DNA from: Pseudomonas sp. GV085
GTDB taxonomy: Bacteria > Pseudomonadota > Gammaproteobacteria > Pseudomonadales > Pseudomonadaceae
Assembly: GCF_003050925.1 (NCBI RefSeq)
Contig: NZ_QAOV01000007.1
Coordinates: 1-64,000 of the forward strand
Length of the DNA stretch: 64,000 nt
Reading direction: 5' to 3'
Each line of letters begins with the position of its first letter. Positions within the stretch are counted from its first letter, which is position 1. The notes beneath the pieces are model-generated. The model saw nothing but the letters and a program-made list of their open reading frames with translations. It made no database searches and was not told where the DNA came from. The position numbers were made by a program, and so were the translations under genes. Below, piece after piece: positions 1 to 8,945 of this stretch.

Positions 1-105
1 GGCTATGCCGGTCTGGACAACGAGCTGTTCTACCTGGACAAGACCATGATGGTGTTCGGTGACGCCAAGAAGGTCATCGAAGACATGGTCAAGGCCGTCG
101 AGTAA
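1..105 (+). CDS. pntB: NAD(P) transhydrogenase beta subunit, C-terminal end (partial)
   Basis: Only the last 34 codons and the stop are inside the window; the gene starts upstream of base 1. The visible peptide [20 protein letters not shown] followed by [14 protein letters not shown] matches the end of the NADP(H)-binding domain III of PntB, where the GYAG turn and the FGDAK segment lie near the extreme C-terminus. The enzyme is an inner-membrane proton-translocating transhydrogenase moving hydride between NADH and NADP+. It belongs to the neighbouring core-genome segment and marks the boundary of the accessory region that follows. Confidence 0.85.
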   Translation, partial: GYAGLDNELFYLDKTMMVFGDAKKVIEDMVKAVE

Positions 106-228
106 AACCTGCCCAGCCCTTCCCCAAAACCCCGGCCATTGACAGGACGGGGTTAATGGGAGGGTGAAGCCCATCCACTCACCAGTGAAGTCTGCTCGAC
201 GACGCTTGCTATAAAAACCGCCGATCCC

Positions 229-1119
229 TCATTGCGGCCATTGTTCGAGCAGTATTGAAACGAATTTCTCCGCTGCGGGGGATAGTGATGCCCCCCGACG
301 GTAAACCAATCCCAGCGATCGATTCACCACAGGCTCTATCAAAGGGACGCTTACCAGCGTTGGGTGATCCCCGGCAGGCATTGCCAGACTTGGCATCGCC
401 GATACGCCGAGCCCAGCCTCTACCAGGCCCAGAGAAGTGGACAAGTGCTGTACCTCGTAGAACCACTGTGGGCGCCAGCTCAAGCCTGATAAAGCGTGAT
501 CCAGCAGCATACGGTTTCCGCTCAGGCGACCCACGCCGATAAGACGATAATCGCTGAGTTCAGACCAGGTCACCGAGCTACGTTCAGCCAACTCATGATC
601 ACGCCTGCAGGCCAACACAAAAGGTTCATTCACTAATGGCACGAACTCGATATCCGGGTGCTGGCCGCTCATCATATTGATGCCGAAATCGGCTTCGCCC
701 CGCAGGACTGCCTCAAGGCCTTCATTCGCACTAAGGTCCAGCAATCGGATTCGAATTTTAGGATAGCGCTCGTTGTACAGGCGGATCACCGAAGGCAGAA
801 AGTAGAATGCGGCAGTCGGAATACACGCCAGGGTCACCCTGCCAATTTGACGTTCCGCGAGCTCGCGGATATTGAGAATCGACTCATCGAAATCGTCCAG
901 TAATCGCCGTGCCTTAGGCAGAAAATCTCTACCTACGCTGGTCAGGCTGACCTTGCGCGTTGTGCGATCGAGCAATGAGGTTCCCAACCCTTCTTCCAGC
1001 TTTTTGATTCGCCGGCTCAAGGCTGGCTGAGACAGATGCAGGGCATCAGCCGCTTCGTGAAAACTGCCCAGTTCGGCAATCTTCACGAAAGATCGTATGT
1101 CATTAAGCTCGTAGTCCAT
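229..1119 (-). CDS. LysR family transcriptional regulator
   Basis: The 296-residue protein has the standard LysR layout. The N-terminal winged helix-turn-helix lies at about residues 8-66 (FVKIAELGSFHEAADALHLS, then QPALSRRIKKLEE), and a periplasmic-binding-protein-like effector domain runs from about residue 90 to the end. It is divergent from the PrpF-like gene at 1284, separated by a 164-bp intergenic region where it probably binds. The following genes encode a tautomerase-like enzyme and carboxylate uptake proteins, so the inducer may be a di- or tricarboxylate; this is inferred from position only. The start is the first ATG after the promoter region and its ribosome site is weak. Confidence 0.9.
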   Translation of the reverse strand: MDYELNDIRSFVKIAELGSFHEAADALHLSQPALSRRIKKLEEGLGTSLLDRTTRKVSLTSVGRDFLPKARRLLDDFDESILNIRELAERQIGRVTLACIPTAAFYFLPSVIRLYNERYPKIRIRLLDLSANEGLEAVLRGEADFGINMMSGQHPDIEFVPLVNEPFVLACRRDHELAERSSVTWSELSDYRLIGVGRLSGNRMLLDHALSGLSWRPQWFYEVQHLSTSLGLVEAGLGVSAMPSLAMPAGDHPTLVSVPLIEPVVNRSLGLVYRRGASLSPAAEKFVSILLEQWPQ

Positions 1120-1283
1120 TTTTTGTCACGCCAGCAACGAGGATGGATAGCAATCTACCTCACTTTAATCATTCGTCAAACGCAATAATAGCGACGATAT
1201 TTGCATTGGAAACATTTTTTAAAGCCTGACACTCTTGCCTCAAGAACATCAATTACCCCGATTGATCACCAAGAGTCTGTGTC
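1120..1283. promoter_or_regulatory. Divergent LysR / prpF-like intergenic promoter region
   Basis: This AT-richer 164-bp gap separates two divergent genes, the usual place for a LysR autoregulatory and activation site. The stretch around 1170-1185 (ATTCGTCAAACGCAAT) has the T-N11-A type dyad expected of such sites, but I cannot define the operator by eye. Confidence 0.45.
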
Positions 1284-2366
1284 ATGCAAAGAATTCCCTG
1301 TGTGCTAATGCGTGGTGGTACCTCCAAAGGCCCGGTATTTCTCGCTTGGGATTTACCTGTAGCCATCGAAGCCCGTGACGAGCTGCTGCTCAACCTGATG
1401 GGCTCAGGTCATGAGCTGGAAATCGACGGCATCGGCGGCGGCAGCCCGCAAACCAGCAAAGTGGCTATTGTCAGCCCTTCGTTGCACCCAGATGCGGATG
1501 TCGACTATCTGTTCGTACAAGTGATGGTTTCACAACGTCGGGTGGATACCGCTCCCAACTGCGGCAACATGCTGTGCGCCGTGGGTCCATTTGCTATTGA
1601 ACAGGGTCTGGTCAAGGCGTCCCGCGAGCGTACTCGCGTGCGCATTCGCAATTTGAACACAGGGACATTTGTCAATTCCGAAGTGCAGACCCCGGATGGC
1701 AAGGTCAGTTACGAGGGAGAGACTGCAATCGACGGCGTGCCGGGTACCGCTGCACCGGTGCAACTGACCTTCCTCGATGCCGCCGGCAGTAAGACTGGCA
1801 AACTCTTCCCTACAGGAAACACACAGGATGTGATCGATAACGTTCCTGTGACCTGCATCGACATGGCAATGCCAATGCTTCTTGTCGAAGCTGGCCAGTT
1901 GGGCAAACGTGGAGATGAAAGCCCGGCCGAACTGGACGCCGACAAGGAATTTTTGCGGCGCCTGGAGTCGTTGCGACTTCAAGCAGGCCTCGCAATGGGT
2001 CTGGGTGATGTCAGCGACAAGGTCATTCCCAAACCCGTATTGGTATCACCGGCCAAAGCCGGTGGCACGATTCAGGTTCGCTACTTCATGCCGCACAACT
2101 GCCACCGTGCCCTTGCCATTACTGGCTCCATCGGCCTGGCCACCGCTTGCGTCACTGAAGGCAGCGTAGTCGCGCAGATGCTGGGTGGAATCAGTACCCC
2201 TCGTCTGGAAAATGTTCGAATCGAGCATCCAAGCGGCGCAATTGACGTCGTGTTGTCCTACACCGGTGCCAAGGGTGAGACCATTCGCGCCTCAGTCGTA
2301 CGCACGGCACGCAGGCTATTCGCCGGTTACGTTTACGCCACTGCCTCTGCGCGACTTGCCGGATAG
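1284..2366 (+). CDS. PrpF-fold isomerase (4-oxalomesaconate tautomerase / aconitate isomerase-like)
   Basis: The 360-residue protein begins MQRIPCVLMRGGTSKGPVFL, the signature start of the PrpF/GalD family (diaminopimelate-epimerase fold). It retains the paired cysteine-bearing segments NCGNMLCAVGPFA (about residues 92-104) and ATACVTEGSV (about 287-296). Known members interconvert isomers of unsaturated tricarboxylates: GalD acts on 4-oxalomesaconate, PrpF on 2-methylaconitate, and fungal relatives on cis/trans-aconitate. No gallate dioxygenase or methylcitrate gene is nearby. The downstream genes are carboxylate carriers and a porin, so an aconitate-type substrate imported by the same operon is a reasonable guess. 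The family call is firm; the exact substrate is not. Confidence 0.82.
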   Translation: MQRIPCVLMRGGTSKGPVFLAWDLPVAIEARDELLLNLMGSGHELEIDGIGGGSPQTSKVAIVSPSLHPDADVDYLFVQVMVSQRRVDTAPNCGNMLCAVGPFAIEQGLVKASRERTRVRIRNLNTGTFVNSEVQTPDGKVSYEGETAIDGVPGTAAPVQLTFLDAAGSKTGKLFPTGNTQDVIDNVPVTCIDMAMPMLLVEAGQLGKRGDESPAELDADKEFLRRLESLRLQAGLAMGLGDVSDKVIPKPVLVSPAKAGGTIQVRYFMPHNCHRALAITGSIGLATACVTEGSVVAQMLGGISTPRLENVRIEHPSGAIDVVLSYTGAKGETIRASVVRTARRLFAGYVYATASARLAG

Positions 2367-2421
2367 ACCCGGTAGTCGTTGGCATTTTTGCATCAGCACA
2401 ATTCTAAAAATGGGTGATGCC

Positions 2422-3744
2422 ATGAAAGTTGTTAAATCGCTCTATTTCCAGATTCTCTGCGCTGTCCTGCTGGGCGTAATCGTCGGGCATTTCTGGGCTC
2501 AGCAAGCTATCGCTCTCAAACCGCTCGGTGATGCCTTCATCAAGCTGATCAAGATGATGATTGCACCTGTCGTGTTCTGCACCATCGTTACTGGCATTGC
2601 CGGGATGAGTGACAAGCGTTCACTCGGTCGCTTGCTCAGCAAGACCATGTTGCTGTTTCTTGGGTTGACGGTGATCAGCCTGATCATCGGCCTGGTCGCG
2701 GTCTATGTGTTCAAGCCTGGCGCCGGCATGAACATTGATCCGAGTCAGTTGAGCACCAAGGGATTGACTCAATACACCGAGTCGGCTGCACAGCTTGGGG
2801 TGGTCGAGTTTTTCATGCACATCATCCCCGATACCTTTATCGGTGCATTCAGCAAGGGTGAAGTACTGCCGGTGCTGTTCATTGCGGTGTTGTCTGGCTT
2901 TGCCCTGTCCTCGCTTGGCGAGCGCGGCAAGCCGGTGCTTGACGTTCTTGAAGCAGCGTCGCACATGGTCTTCAAGATTTTCTCTTACCTGATGCGTTTT
3001 GCACCCATCGGCGCTTTCGGCGCGTTGGCGTTCACGGTAGGGCAGTACGGCATCACTTCGCTTGGTTCGCTGGCGAAATTGATCATGACGTTGTACATCG
3101 CCTGCGGTTTCTTTGTTTTCGTGGTGTTGGGAAGCATTTGTCGCGCTAATGGCTTCAGTCTCTGGAAGCTGTTGCGATACTTCCGTGAGGAGTTTCTGGT
3201 GGTGCTGGGGACTTCTTCCACTGAACCTGTGATGCCACGCATGCTGGAAAAACTCGAAGCCTTGGGTTGCAGGAAAGGCGTGGTGGGTCTGGTGCTGCCG
3301 ACTGGTTATTCGTTCAACCTGGATGGCACTGCCATCTATCTGTCGCTGGCCGCCATTTTTATTGCCCAAGCCTGCAACATCGACCTCACCCTCACCCAGA
3401 CCATCACCATGTTGGCGATCATGCTGTTGTCCTCAAAAGGAGCCGCCGGCGTGACCGGCAGCGGTTTTGTCGCACTGGCATCTACGCTGACCGTGATGCA
3501 CGACATTCCGTTGGCCGGCTTGGCCTTGCTGATTGGCATCGATCGTTTCATGTCTGAGGCACGTGCACTGACCAGCCTGGCCAGCAATGCTGTGGCAACT
3601 GTCGTGATCTCTATCTCGGAAAATGCTTGCAACCGGGAAACGCTGATACAGACCCTGGACGGAAAACCTGTTCCGGCTGAGGCGCTGGCCAAGAAAGAAT
3701 CCTGGGAAGACCTGGAAGTCGTCAAGAACGCCAAGATCGGATAG
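2422..3744 (+). CDS. DctA-like dicarboxylate/proton symporter (DAACS family)
   Basis: The ATG at 2422 (MKVVKSLYFQILCAVLLGVI) gives a 440-residue protein. A longer open frame reaches back to 2185 but overlaps the preceding gene and lacks family similarity. Eight or so membrane segments and two re-entrant-loop motifs are visible: TSSTEPVMPRMLEKLEALG and the GYSFNLDGTAIYLS signature of C4-dicarboxylate (DctA/GltP) carriers. It would import a four-carbon or related acid with protons or sodium across the inner membrane. The gap to the isomerase gene is 55 bp, so co-transcription is likely. DctA proper is usually close to this length. Confidence 0.88.
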   Translation: MKVVKSLYFQILCAVLLGVIVGHFWAQQAIALKPLGDAFIKLIKMMIAPVVFCTIVTGIAGMSDKRSLGRLLSKTMLLFLGLTVISLIIGLVAVYVFKPGAGMNIDPSQLSTKGLTQYTESAAQLGVVEFFMHIIPDTFIGAFSKGEVLPVLFIAVLSGFALSSLGERGKPVLDVLEAASHMVFKIFSYLMRFAPIGAFGALAFTVGQYGITSLGSLAKLIMTLYIACGFFVFVVLGSICRANGFSLWKLLRYFREEFLVVLGTSSTEPVMPRMLEKLEALGCRKGVVGLVLPTGYSFNLDGTAIYLSLAAIFIAQACNIDLTLTQTITMLAIMLLSSKGAAGVTGSGFVALASTLTVMHDIPLAGLALLIGIDRFMSEARALTSLASNAVATVVISISENACNRETLIQTLDGKPVPAEALAKKESWEDLEVVKNAKIG

Positions 3745-3872
3745 TTCCTACCCTACTCCTGACTTTACTCAAAACCCACCCGCCAGGCACCGTTGATCGT
3801 GTCGCTTAGCGGGTTGGGGGGCGTATGCCTCGGCGTCAGCCACTCTAACGATAACAACAAGAGAATCGTCCT

Positions 3873-5177
3873 ATGCTCGCTTTCCTTGGCTTAGCCATGG
3901 TGGTCGTATTCACCTTCCTCATAATGACTAAGCGTTTGTCGCCCATTGTCGCACTGACTGTTGTGCCCATCGTATTTGCCGTCATTGGCGGATTTGGCGG
4001 TACCACCGGCAAGATGATGCTCGACGGCCTGAAAATGGTCGCCCCTTCAGCCGCACTCCTTTTATTCGCAATCCTGTTCTTTGGCTTGATGATCGACGCC
4101 GGCTTGTTCGATCCACTGATTCGCAAAATTTTGAAGCGAGTCAATGGTGACCCAATGAAGATCGCTGTTGGCACTGCCCTCCTCTCCTTGCTTGTAGCCT
4201 TGGACGGTGACGGCACAACCACGTACATGATTACTTGCGCGGCAATGCTGCCGCTGTACAAGCGCATCGGCATGAACCCGATGATATTAGCGACCATCGC
4301 TATGTTGTCACTTAGCATTATGAGTGGCATGACGCCATGGGGCGGCCCCGCGACTCGCGCGATCGCGGCATTGGGCCTGGATGCGGGTAAATACTTCGTG
4401 CCTTTGCTACCGACCATGATTGGTGGTGCGATGTGGGTAGTCTTTACCGCGTTTTTGCTGGGCCGTGCCGAGCGTAAGCGTATCGGCAATGTTCAGCTGC
4501 AAAGTGGTGGCGGCGATTGCTACATCGAGGCGATTCTTGAGGACACACCGCACAAGCGTCCCAAGCTTGCGTACATCAACCTGCTACTCGTAGCTGCAGT
4601 GATGGCGGCTCTCGTGATGGGGCTGATGCACTCCGCGATTCTGTTCCTGATCGGCTTCGTTCTGGCGCTGATGATCAACTATCCACAATTGGACATTCAG
4701 AAAGAACGCATCCTTGCCCATTCGGGCAACGCCATGACCGTCGTGTTACTGGTGTTTGCAGCCGGGATTTTTGCCGGGATTTTTTCGGGTACAAAAATGG
4801 TCGACGCCTTGGCCCAAACCCTCGTCGACTGGATTCCGCCGTCCTGGGGGCACCTGTTCCCACTGGTCGTTGCGATCACCAGCATGCCGCTGACTTTCGT
4901 GCTGTCTAACGACGCCTACTATTTTGGCGTATTGCCGATCCTGGCCAATGCGGCCGCAGCTTATGGCATTGATCCCGTGGAGATCGCCCGGGCGTCGATC
5001 CTCGGACAGCCTGTACACCTGATGAGCCCACTGGTCGCGTCTACTCTGTTGCTGGTGGGAATGGTCGACCGCGATATTGGCGACTTCCAGAAAGCCACCG
5101 TCAAATGGGCGGTGCTCACCTCCCTGGTGGTTACTGCACTGGCCTTGTTAACCGGGGCAATCAGCCTGTTCACCTGA
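3873..5177 (+). CDS. CitMHS family citrate/tricarboxylate:H+ symporter
   Basis: The 434-residue polytopic protein has about twelve hydrophobic segments. Family hallmarks include the early MTKRLSPIVALTVVPIVFAV segment, LVALDGDGTTTYMITCAAML and MSGMTPWGGPATRAIAALG. CitMHS carriers import citrate and related tricarboxylates, often as a metal complex, with protons. It is third in the operon behind the PrpF-like isomerase and the DctA-like carrier, and 91 bp precede the OprD porin. Two inner-membrane carriers of different families in one operon suggest uptake of a tricarboxylate and a dicarboxylate, or of two isomers. The start is preceded by AACAACAAGAG, a weak ribosome site. Confidence 0.87.
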   Translation: MLAFLGLAMVVVFTFLIMTKRLSPIVALTVVPIVFAVIGGFGGTTGKMMLDGLKMVAPSAALLLFAILFFGLMIDAGLFDPLIRKILKRVNGDPMKIAVGTALLSLLVALDGDGTTTYMITCAAMLPLYKRIGMNPMILATIAMLSLSIMSGMTPWGGPATRAIAALGLDAGKYFVPLLPTMIGGAMWVVFTAFLLGRAERKRIGNVQLQSGGGDCYIEAILEDTPHKRPKLAYINLLLVAAVMAALVMGLMHSAILFLIGFVLALMINYPQLDIQKERILAHSGNAMTVVLLVFAAGIFAGIFSGTKMVDALAQTLVDWIPPSWGHLFPLVVAITSMPLTFVLSNDAYYFGVLPILANAAAAYGIDPVEIARASILGQPVHLMSPLVASTLLLVGMVDRDIGDFQKATVKWAVLTSLVVTALALLTGAISLFT

Positions 5178-5268
5178 TTCACCCAAATCTTATGCCGTCG
5201 TCCAACGTGCCTCACCAGCGAGGCTCGCGCTGTCCTGCACTCTAAAAAACAACAATGAGTAATTTGCC

Positions 5269-6522
5269 ATGAGCTTTTTGTATTCCCGTCAGGCTTTGTT
5301 TTGCGTTTTAGGTTTGTTGCCAATGGCCGGTGCCAGCGCCGAAGGCTTTATCGATGACAGCAAACTTAAACTGCAACTACGAAATGTGTATTTCAACGAA
5401 AACTTTCGTGACGAACACGGCATGAGCACACGAGCCGCGAGAACCGCAAAAAGTGAGCGAACCGAGTGGGCTCAAGGATTCTTGCTGGACTATCAGTCAG
5501 GATTTACACAAGGGACGATGGGGTTTGGCATTGATGCCCTTGGTCTGTTTGGGGTCAAGCTCGACTCAGGCCGTGGCCGCAGCGGTACCGGACTATTGCC
5601 GGTTCATGATGACGGTCGGGCGGCCGACGAGTTTGCCAGTGCCGGTGTTACAGCAAAAGCACGGCTTGCAAAGACCACCGTCAAATACGGCACCTTGCTG
5701 CCCAAGACCCCTGTGCTGATTTACAACGATGCGAGATTGTTGCCACAGACCTATCAAGGCACCCAAATAAGCAGCAGCGACATAGAAAACCTTACCGTCA
5801 CCGGAGGATACCTGGACCGTTTCAAACTCCGGGACTCTACCGACAGCATGCCGATCGTACCTGACGGTTTCAGTGGGGATAAATCAGGAGATTTCAGCTA
5901 CGCCGGTGCCGAATATAAATTGGGCAAGGACATCCGTCTGAGCTATTTCTATGGCGAGCTCGATAACTTTTATCGCCAGAACTTCGCAGGCATCCAACAC
6001 GACCTGCCTTTGGCCGGTGGAGTGCTCACCAGTGACTTGCGCTACTTCCATAGCGCTGATACCGGATCTGCCTTCGACGGCAAAATCGACAACGACATGC
6101 TCAGTGGCCAACTATCGTATGCCATCGCGGGCCATACGATGGGGGGTGGCTATCAGACCCTTAGCGGCGATGCAGGCTTACCCTTCATCAGTGGTGCTAC
6201 CGTCTATTCATTCAGTAACGCTGGCATTGGCAAATTCATTGAGGAAGACGAGAAGACCTGGATGCTTAATTACGGCTACAACTTCGCGGCCGCAGGCGTG
6301 CCTGGTTTGACCTTTTCCACGCGCTACCTGAGCGGCAATGACGGTAAATCCGACACCACCGTCAAGGAATGGGAGCGTGATACCGAGCTGGCTTACGTCG
6401 TTCAAGGAGGTTCTTTCAACGGCCTGGGCGTGCGCCTTCGCAACTATGTCTACCGCTCGGATTATTCCCGGGGGCGTGACAGCAACCGGATCTACCTTAC
6501 CTACGACATTGTCCTTTGGTAG
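5269..6522 (+). CDS. OprD family outer-membrane porin
   Basis: The 417-residue protein has a signal peptide ending in AGASA/EGF (about residues 1-25), then FIDDSKLKLQLRNVYFNENF, the conserved OprD N-terminus. The C-terminus ends in aromatic TYDIVLW, as expected for insertion by the Bam complex. OprD porins of pseudomonads are substrate-selective channels for small acids, amino acids and aromatics. As the last gene of the locus it likely lets the carboxylate taken up by the two upstream carriers cross the outer membrane (OpdH-type role, inferred). The length is typical of the family. Confidence 0.9.
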   Translation: MSFLYSRQALFCVLGLLPMAGASAEGFIDDSKLKLQLRNVYFNENFRDEHGMSTRAARTAKSERTEWAQGFLLDYQSGFTQGTMGFGIDALGLFGVKLDSGRGRSGTGLLPVHDDGRAADEFASAGVTAKARLAKTTVKYGTLLPKTPVLIYNDARLLPQTYQGTQISSSDIENLTVTGGYLDRFKLRDSTDSMPIVPDGFSGDKSGDFSYAGAEYKLGKDIRLSYFYGELDNFYRQNFAGIQHDLPLAGGVLTSDLRYFHSADTGSAFDGKIDNDMLSGQLSYAIAGHTMGGGYQTLSGDAGLPFISGATVYSFSNAGIGKFIEEDEKTWMLNYGYNFAAAGVPGLTFSTRYLSGNDGKSDTTVKEWERDTELAYVVQGGSFNGLGVRLRNYVYRSDYSRGRDSNRIYLTYDIVLW

Positions 6523-6655
6523 GACACGGATCACGACCGGATACCAAGGCTCGGGGTCGCGATCACGAGCCAATCCATTTGAACGAGCGATAAAAAGAAC
6601 CTGCGCCTGAGGCCATTCGAACGATGGCTTGCGGATCTCCCCCCGACGCCGCAAA

Positions 6656-6686
6656 GCACAAAGCACAAAGCACAAAGCACAAAGCA
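6656..6686. repeat. 7-bp tandem repeat (GCACAAA)n
   Basis: Four contiguous GCACAAA units run from 6656 to 6683, with a partial unit on each side. Such short non-coding tandem repeats are prone to slippage. It lies between the OprD gene and antA and no coding role is seen. Confidence 0.85.
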
Positions 6687-6723
6687 CCGCTCGTGGTAAC
6701 CGACATCGTTGGCGGGGGAAGCA

Positions 6724-6915
6724 TTTTTTTTGGTTCTTCACGCAATCCCGGGAAGAACCAAAAAAAAGTGGGCACGCTCCCTTGTAGGAGCTGCGGTGCG
6801 GCGATGGTCGATAACGATAACGCGTGTGAACCGGATAAACGCGGCGTACTTGAGTCCATCGCCGGCAAGCCGGCTCCTACAGTTTCCCGGAGTTCCGTGA
6901 AGAACCAAAAGAAAC
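6724..6915. repeat. MITE-like inverted-repeat element enclosing a REP pair
   Basis: The left end (6724-6767) is itself a hairpin with 15-bp perfect arms of eight T followed by GGTTCTT, and a 14-base loop. The right end (about 6880-6915) is an imperfect inverted copy of the GGTTCTTCACGSAA...CCCGGGAA sequence. Between them two REP sequences face each other: TGTAGGAGCTGCGGTGCGGC near 6783 and its diverged complement ending GCCGGCTCCTACA at 6881. The arrangement resembles a REPIN nested in a small non-autonomous element. A single left-end-like copy recurs at 10024-10095. Confidence 0.7.
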
Positions 6916-7051
6916 CCGCCATGCATGTCCCATAAAGAGCGGGTCGTGCCACCTCAAAAGCGGATAGATATCGCCTCGAATCCGGATAGATGCACCCCAC
7001 AAAAAGGCTTTCAATCGGGGGGAGCCTAAAAACTACAAAAGGGTGTACCTG

Positions 7052-8437
7052 ATGAACAACTCGAGAAGCATTGCCCAGTGGCAAGAATACATCCAGGGCT
7101 GCCTGGATTTCCGTCCGGCCGAAGGCATTTACCGCATCGCCCGTGACATGTTCACAGAGCCGGAACTGTTCGACCTGGAGATGGAACTGATCTTCGAGAA
7201 GAACTGGATCTACGCCTGCCACGAGAGTGAAATCGCCAACCCCAATGATTTCCTGACGATGCGTGCGGGTCGTCAGCCCATGATCATCACCCGCGATGGC
7301 AACCATCAGCTTCACGCGCTGATCAATGCTTGTCAGCATCGGGGCGCGACGCTGACTCGCGTCAGCAAAGGCAACCAGTCCACCTTCACCTGCCCGTTCC
7401 ACGCCTGGTGTTACAAAAGTGACGGCCGCCTGGTCAAGGTCAAGGCCCCGGGGGAATACCCGGAAGGCTTCGACAAGGCCACCCGCGGCCTGAAGAAAGC
7501 CCGGATCGAAAGCTACAAGGGCTTCGTCTTCATCAGCCTGGACGTCAACGGCAGCGACTCGCTGGAAGACTACCTCGGCGATGCCAAAGTGTTCTTCGAC
7601 ATGATGGTCGCCCAGTCTCCTACCGGCGAGTTGGAAATACTGCCCGGCAAGTCGACCTATAGCTACGACGGCAACTGGAAACTGCAGCACGAAAATGGTC
7701 TGGACGGCTATCACGTCAGCACCGTGCACTACAACTACGTCTCCACGGTGCAACATCGCCAGCAAGTCAATGCCGCCAATGGCGGCGGCTCCGACACGCT
7801 GGACTACAGCAAACTGGGCGCCGGCGATGCCGAAACCGACGATGGCTGGTTCTCGTTCAAGAATGGCCACAGCCTCTTGTTCAGCGACATGCCCAACCCG
7901 ACTGTGCGCGCCGGTTATGCCAGCGTCATGCCGCGCCTGGTCGAGGAATACGGCCAGCAGCAGGCTGAGTGGATGATGCACCGTCTGCGCAACCTAAACA
8001 TCTACCCAAGCCTGTTCTTTATGGATCAGATCAGCTCGCAGCTGCGTATCGTGCGCCCGGTAGCCTGGAACAAGACAGAAATCACCAGCCAGTGCATCGG
8101 CGTCAAAGGTGAGTCCGACGCGGACCGGGAAAACCGCATTCGTCAGTTCGAAGACTTCTTCAACGTTTCTGGTATGGGAACCCCCGACGACCTGGTGGAG
8201 TTTCGTGAAGCCCAGCGCGGCTTCCAGGCACGCCTTGAGCGCTGGAACGAAGTGTCCCGCGGCAGTGAAAAATGGGTCGAAGGCCCTACTCCCAACAGCG
8301 AGGTCCTGGGCATCAACCCGGTATTGACCGGCACCGAGTTCACCCATGAGGGGCTCTACATCAATCAGCATGGATCCTGGCAGCGTTTCCTTCTGCAAGG
8401 TCTGGAACAAAAAGCCCTGAAGTTGAAGGAGGTGTGA
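7052..8437 (+). CDS. antA: Anthranilate 1,2-dioxygenase, large (alpha) subunit
   Basis: This is the Rieske non-haem iron oxygenase that, with AntB and AntC, converts anthranilate, O2 and NADH to catechol, CO2 and ammonia. The ATG at 7052 (MNNSRSIAQW) is preceded by AAAAGGG at good spacing; a GTG nine bases earlier is less likely. The Rieske ligands are C94-x-H96 and C114-x2-H117 (CQHRG and CPFHAWC). The mononuclear iron site is in ENGLDGYHVSTVHYNY (D-x2-H-x4-H). Segments such as GLKKARIESYKGFVFISLDV and KSDGRLVKVKAPGEYPEGFD are what I recall of AntA rather than BenA or XylX. The 461-residue length fits, and antB starts two bases after the stop. Confidence 0.9.
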   Translation: MNNSRSIAQWQEYIQGCLDFRPAEGIYRIARDMFTEPELFDLEMELIFEKNWIYACHESEIANPNDFLTMRAGRQPMIITRDGNHQLHALINACQHRGATLTRVSKGNQSTFTCPFHAWCYKSDGRLVKVKAPGEYPEGFDKATRGLKKARIESYKGFVFISLDVNGSDSLEDYLGDAKVFFDMMVAQSPTGELEILPGKSTYSYDGNWKLQHENGLDGYHVSTVHYNYVSTVQHRQQVNAANGGGSDTLDYSKLGAGDAETDDGWFSFKNGHSLLFSDMPNPTVRAGYASVMPRLVEEYGQQQAEWMMHRLRNLNIYPSLFFMDQISSQLRIVRPVAWNKTEITSQCIGVKGESDADRENRIRQFEDFFNVSGMGTPDDLVEFREAQRGFQARLERWNEVSRGSEKWVEGPTPNSEVLGINPVLTGTEFTHEGLYINQHGSWQRFLLQGLEQKALKLKEV

Positions 8438-8438
8438 A

Positions 8439-8927
8439 ATGAGCGCACTACAACATTCCATCGAGCAATTCCTCTACCGCAAAGCCGAACTGTGCGATCA
8501 GCAGGATTGGGACGCCTACATCGCCCTCTTCGATGAGCAGAGTGAATTCCACCTGCCGCAATGGGAGTCGGAGCATGTGTACACCACCGACCCCAAGCGC
8601 GGCATGTCGCTGATTTACTACTCGAACCGCTCCGGCCTTGAAGACCGGGTGTTTCGTCTGCGCACGGGTAAATCGGCGGCGTCAAACCCGATGCCGCGCA
8701 CCCTGCATCAGATCAGCAATGTGCGAATCAAGGAGCTCGATAACGGCTTGCTCGAGGTCAAGGCAGCCTGGGTCACCCTGTATACCCGACAGGGGTTGTC
8801 CGAGCAGTTCTACGGCCATGTGACTTACCACCTTAAAGCGGTCGCAGACAGCTGGAAGATCACTCGCAAGCACATCGTGCTGCTCAACGACACCATCAAC
8901 TCAGTGCTTGATTTCTATCACCTGTGA
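8439..8927 (+). CDS. antB: Anthranilate 1,2-dioxygenase, small (beta) subunit
   Basis: The 162-residue protein belongs to the ring-hydroxylating dioxygenase beta family (NTF2-like fold), with the typical early IEQFLYRKAELCDQQDWDAY and YYSNRSGLEDRVFRLRTGKS segments. It forms the structural half of the alpha3beta3 oxygenase with AntA. AAGGAGGTG inside the end of antA provides a strong ribosome site for the ATG at 8439, indicating translational coupling. Confidence 0.9.
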   Translation: MSALQHSIEQFLYRKAELCDQQDWDAYIALFDEQSEFHLPQWESEHVYTTDPKRGMSLIYYSNRSGLEDRVFRLRTGKSAASNPMPRTLHQISNVRIKELDNGLLEVKAAWVTLYTRQGLSEQFYGHVTYHLKAVADSWKITRKHIVLLNDTINSVLDFYHL

Positions 8928-8945
8928 CCTGCGGAGCACGCTGTC

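Larger units (their letters stand above)
6523..7051. other. Repeat-rich intergenic region upstream of antA
   Basis: No gene was found in this 529-bp stretch. It contains a 7-bp tandem repeat (6656-6683), a long hairpin (6724-6767), a facing pair of REP sequences (about 6782-6881) and an inverted end-repeat (to 6915), each listed separately. The last 130 bp should hold the antA promoter. I could not identify a defined AntR site. Confidence 0.6.

Noticed and set aside
2620..3369. 249-codon minus-strand frame within the DctA-like gene
   Set aside because: Low-complexity Gln/His/Arg product without motifs, fully overlapping a clear transporter gene.
6656..6686. Short tandem repeats as a CRISPR array
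   Set aside because: Units are 7 bp with no spacers; likewise the 10-bp units at 47591-47650. No cas genes are present.
6563..7981. 472-codon minus-strand frame spanning the antA promoter region and antA
   Set aside because: Antisense to antA, and extends through REP/hairpin DNA; no recognisable domain.
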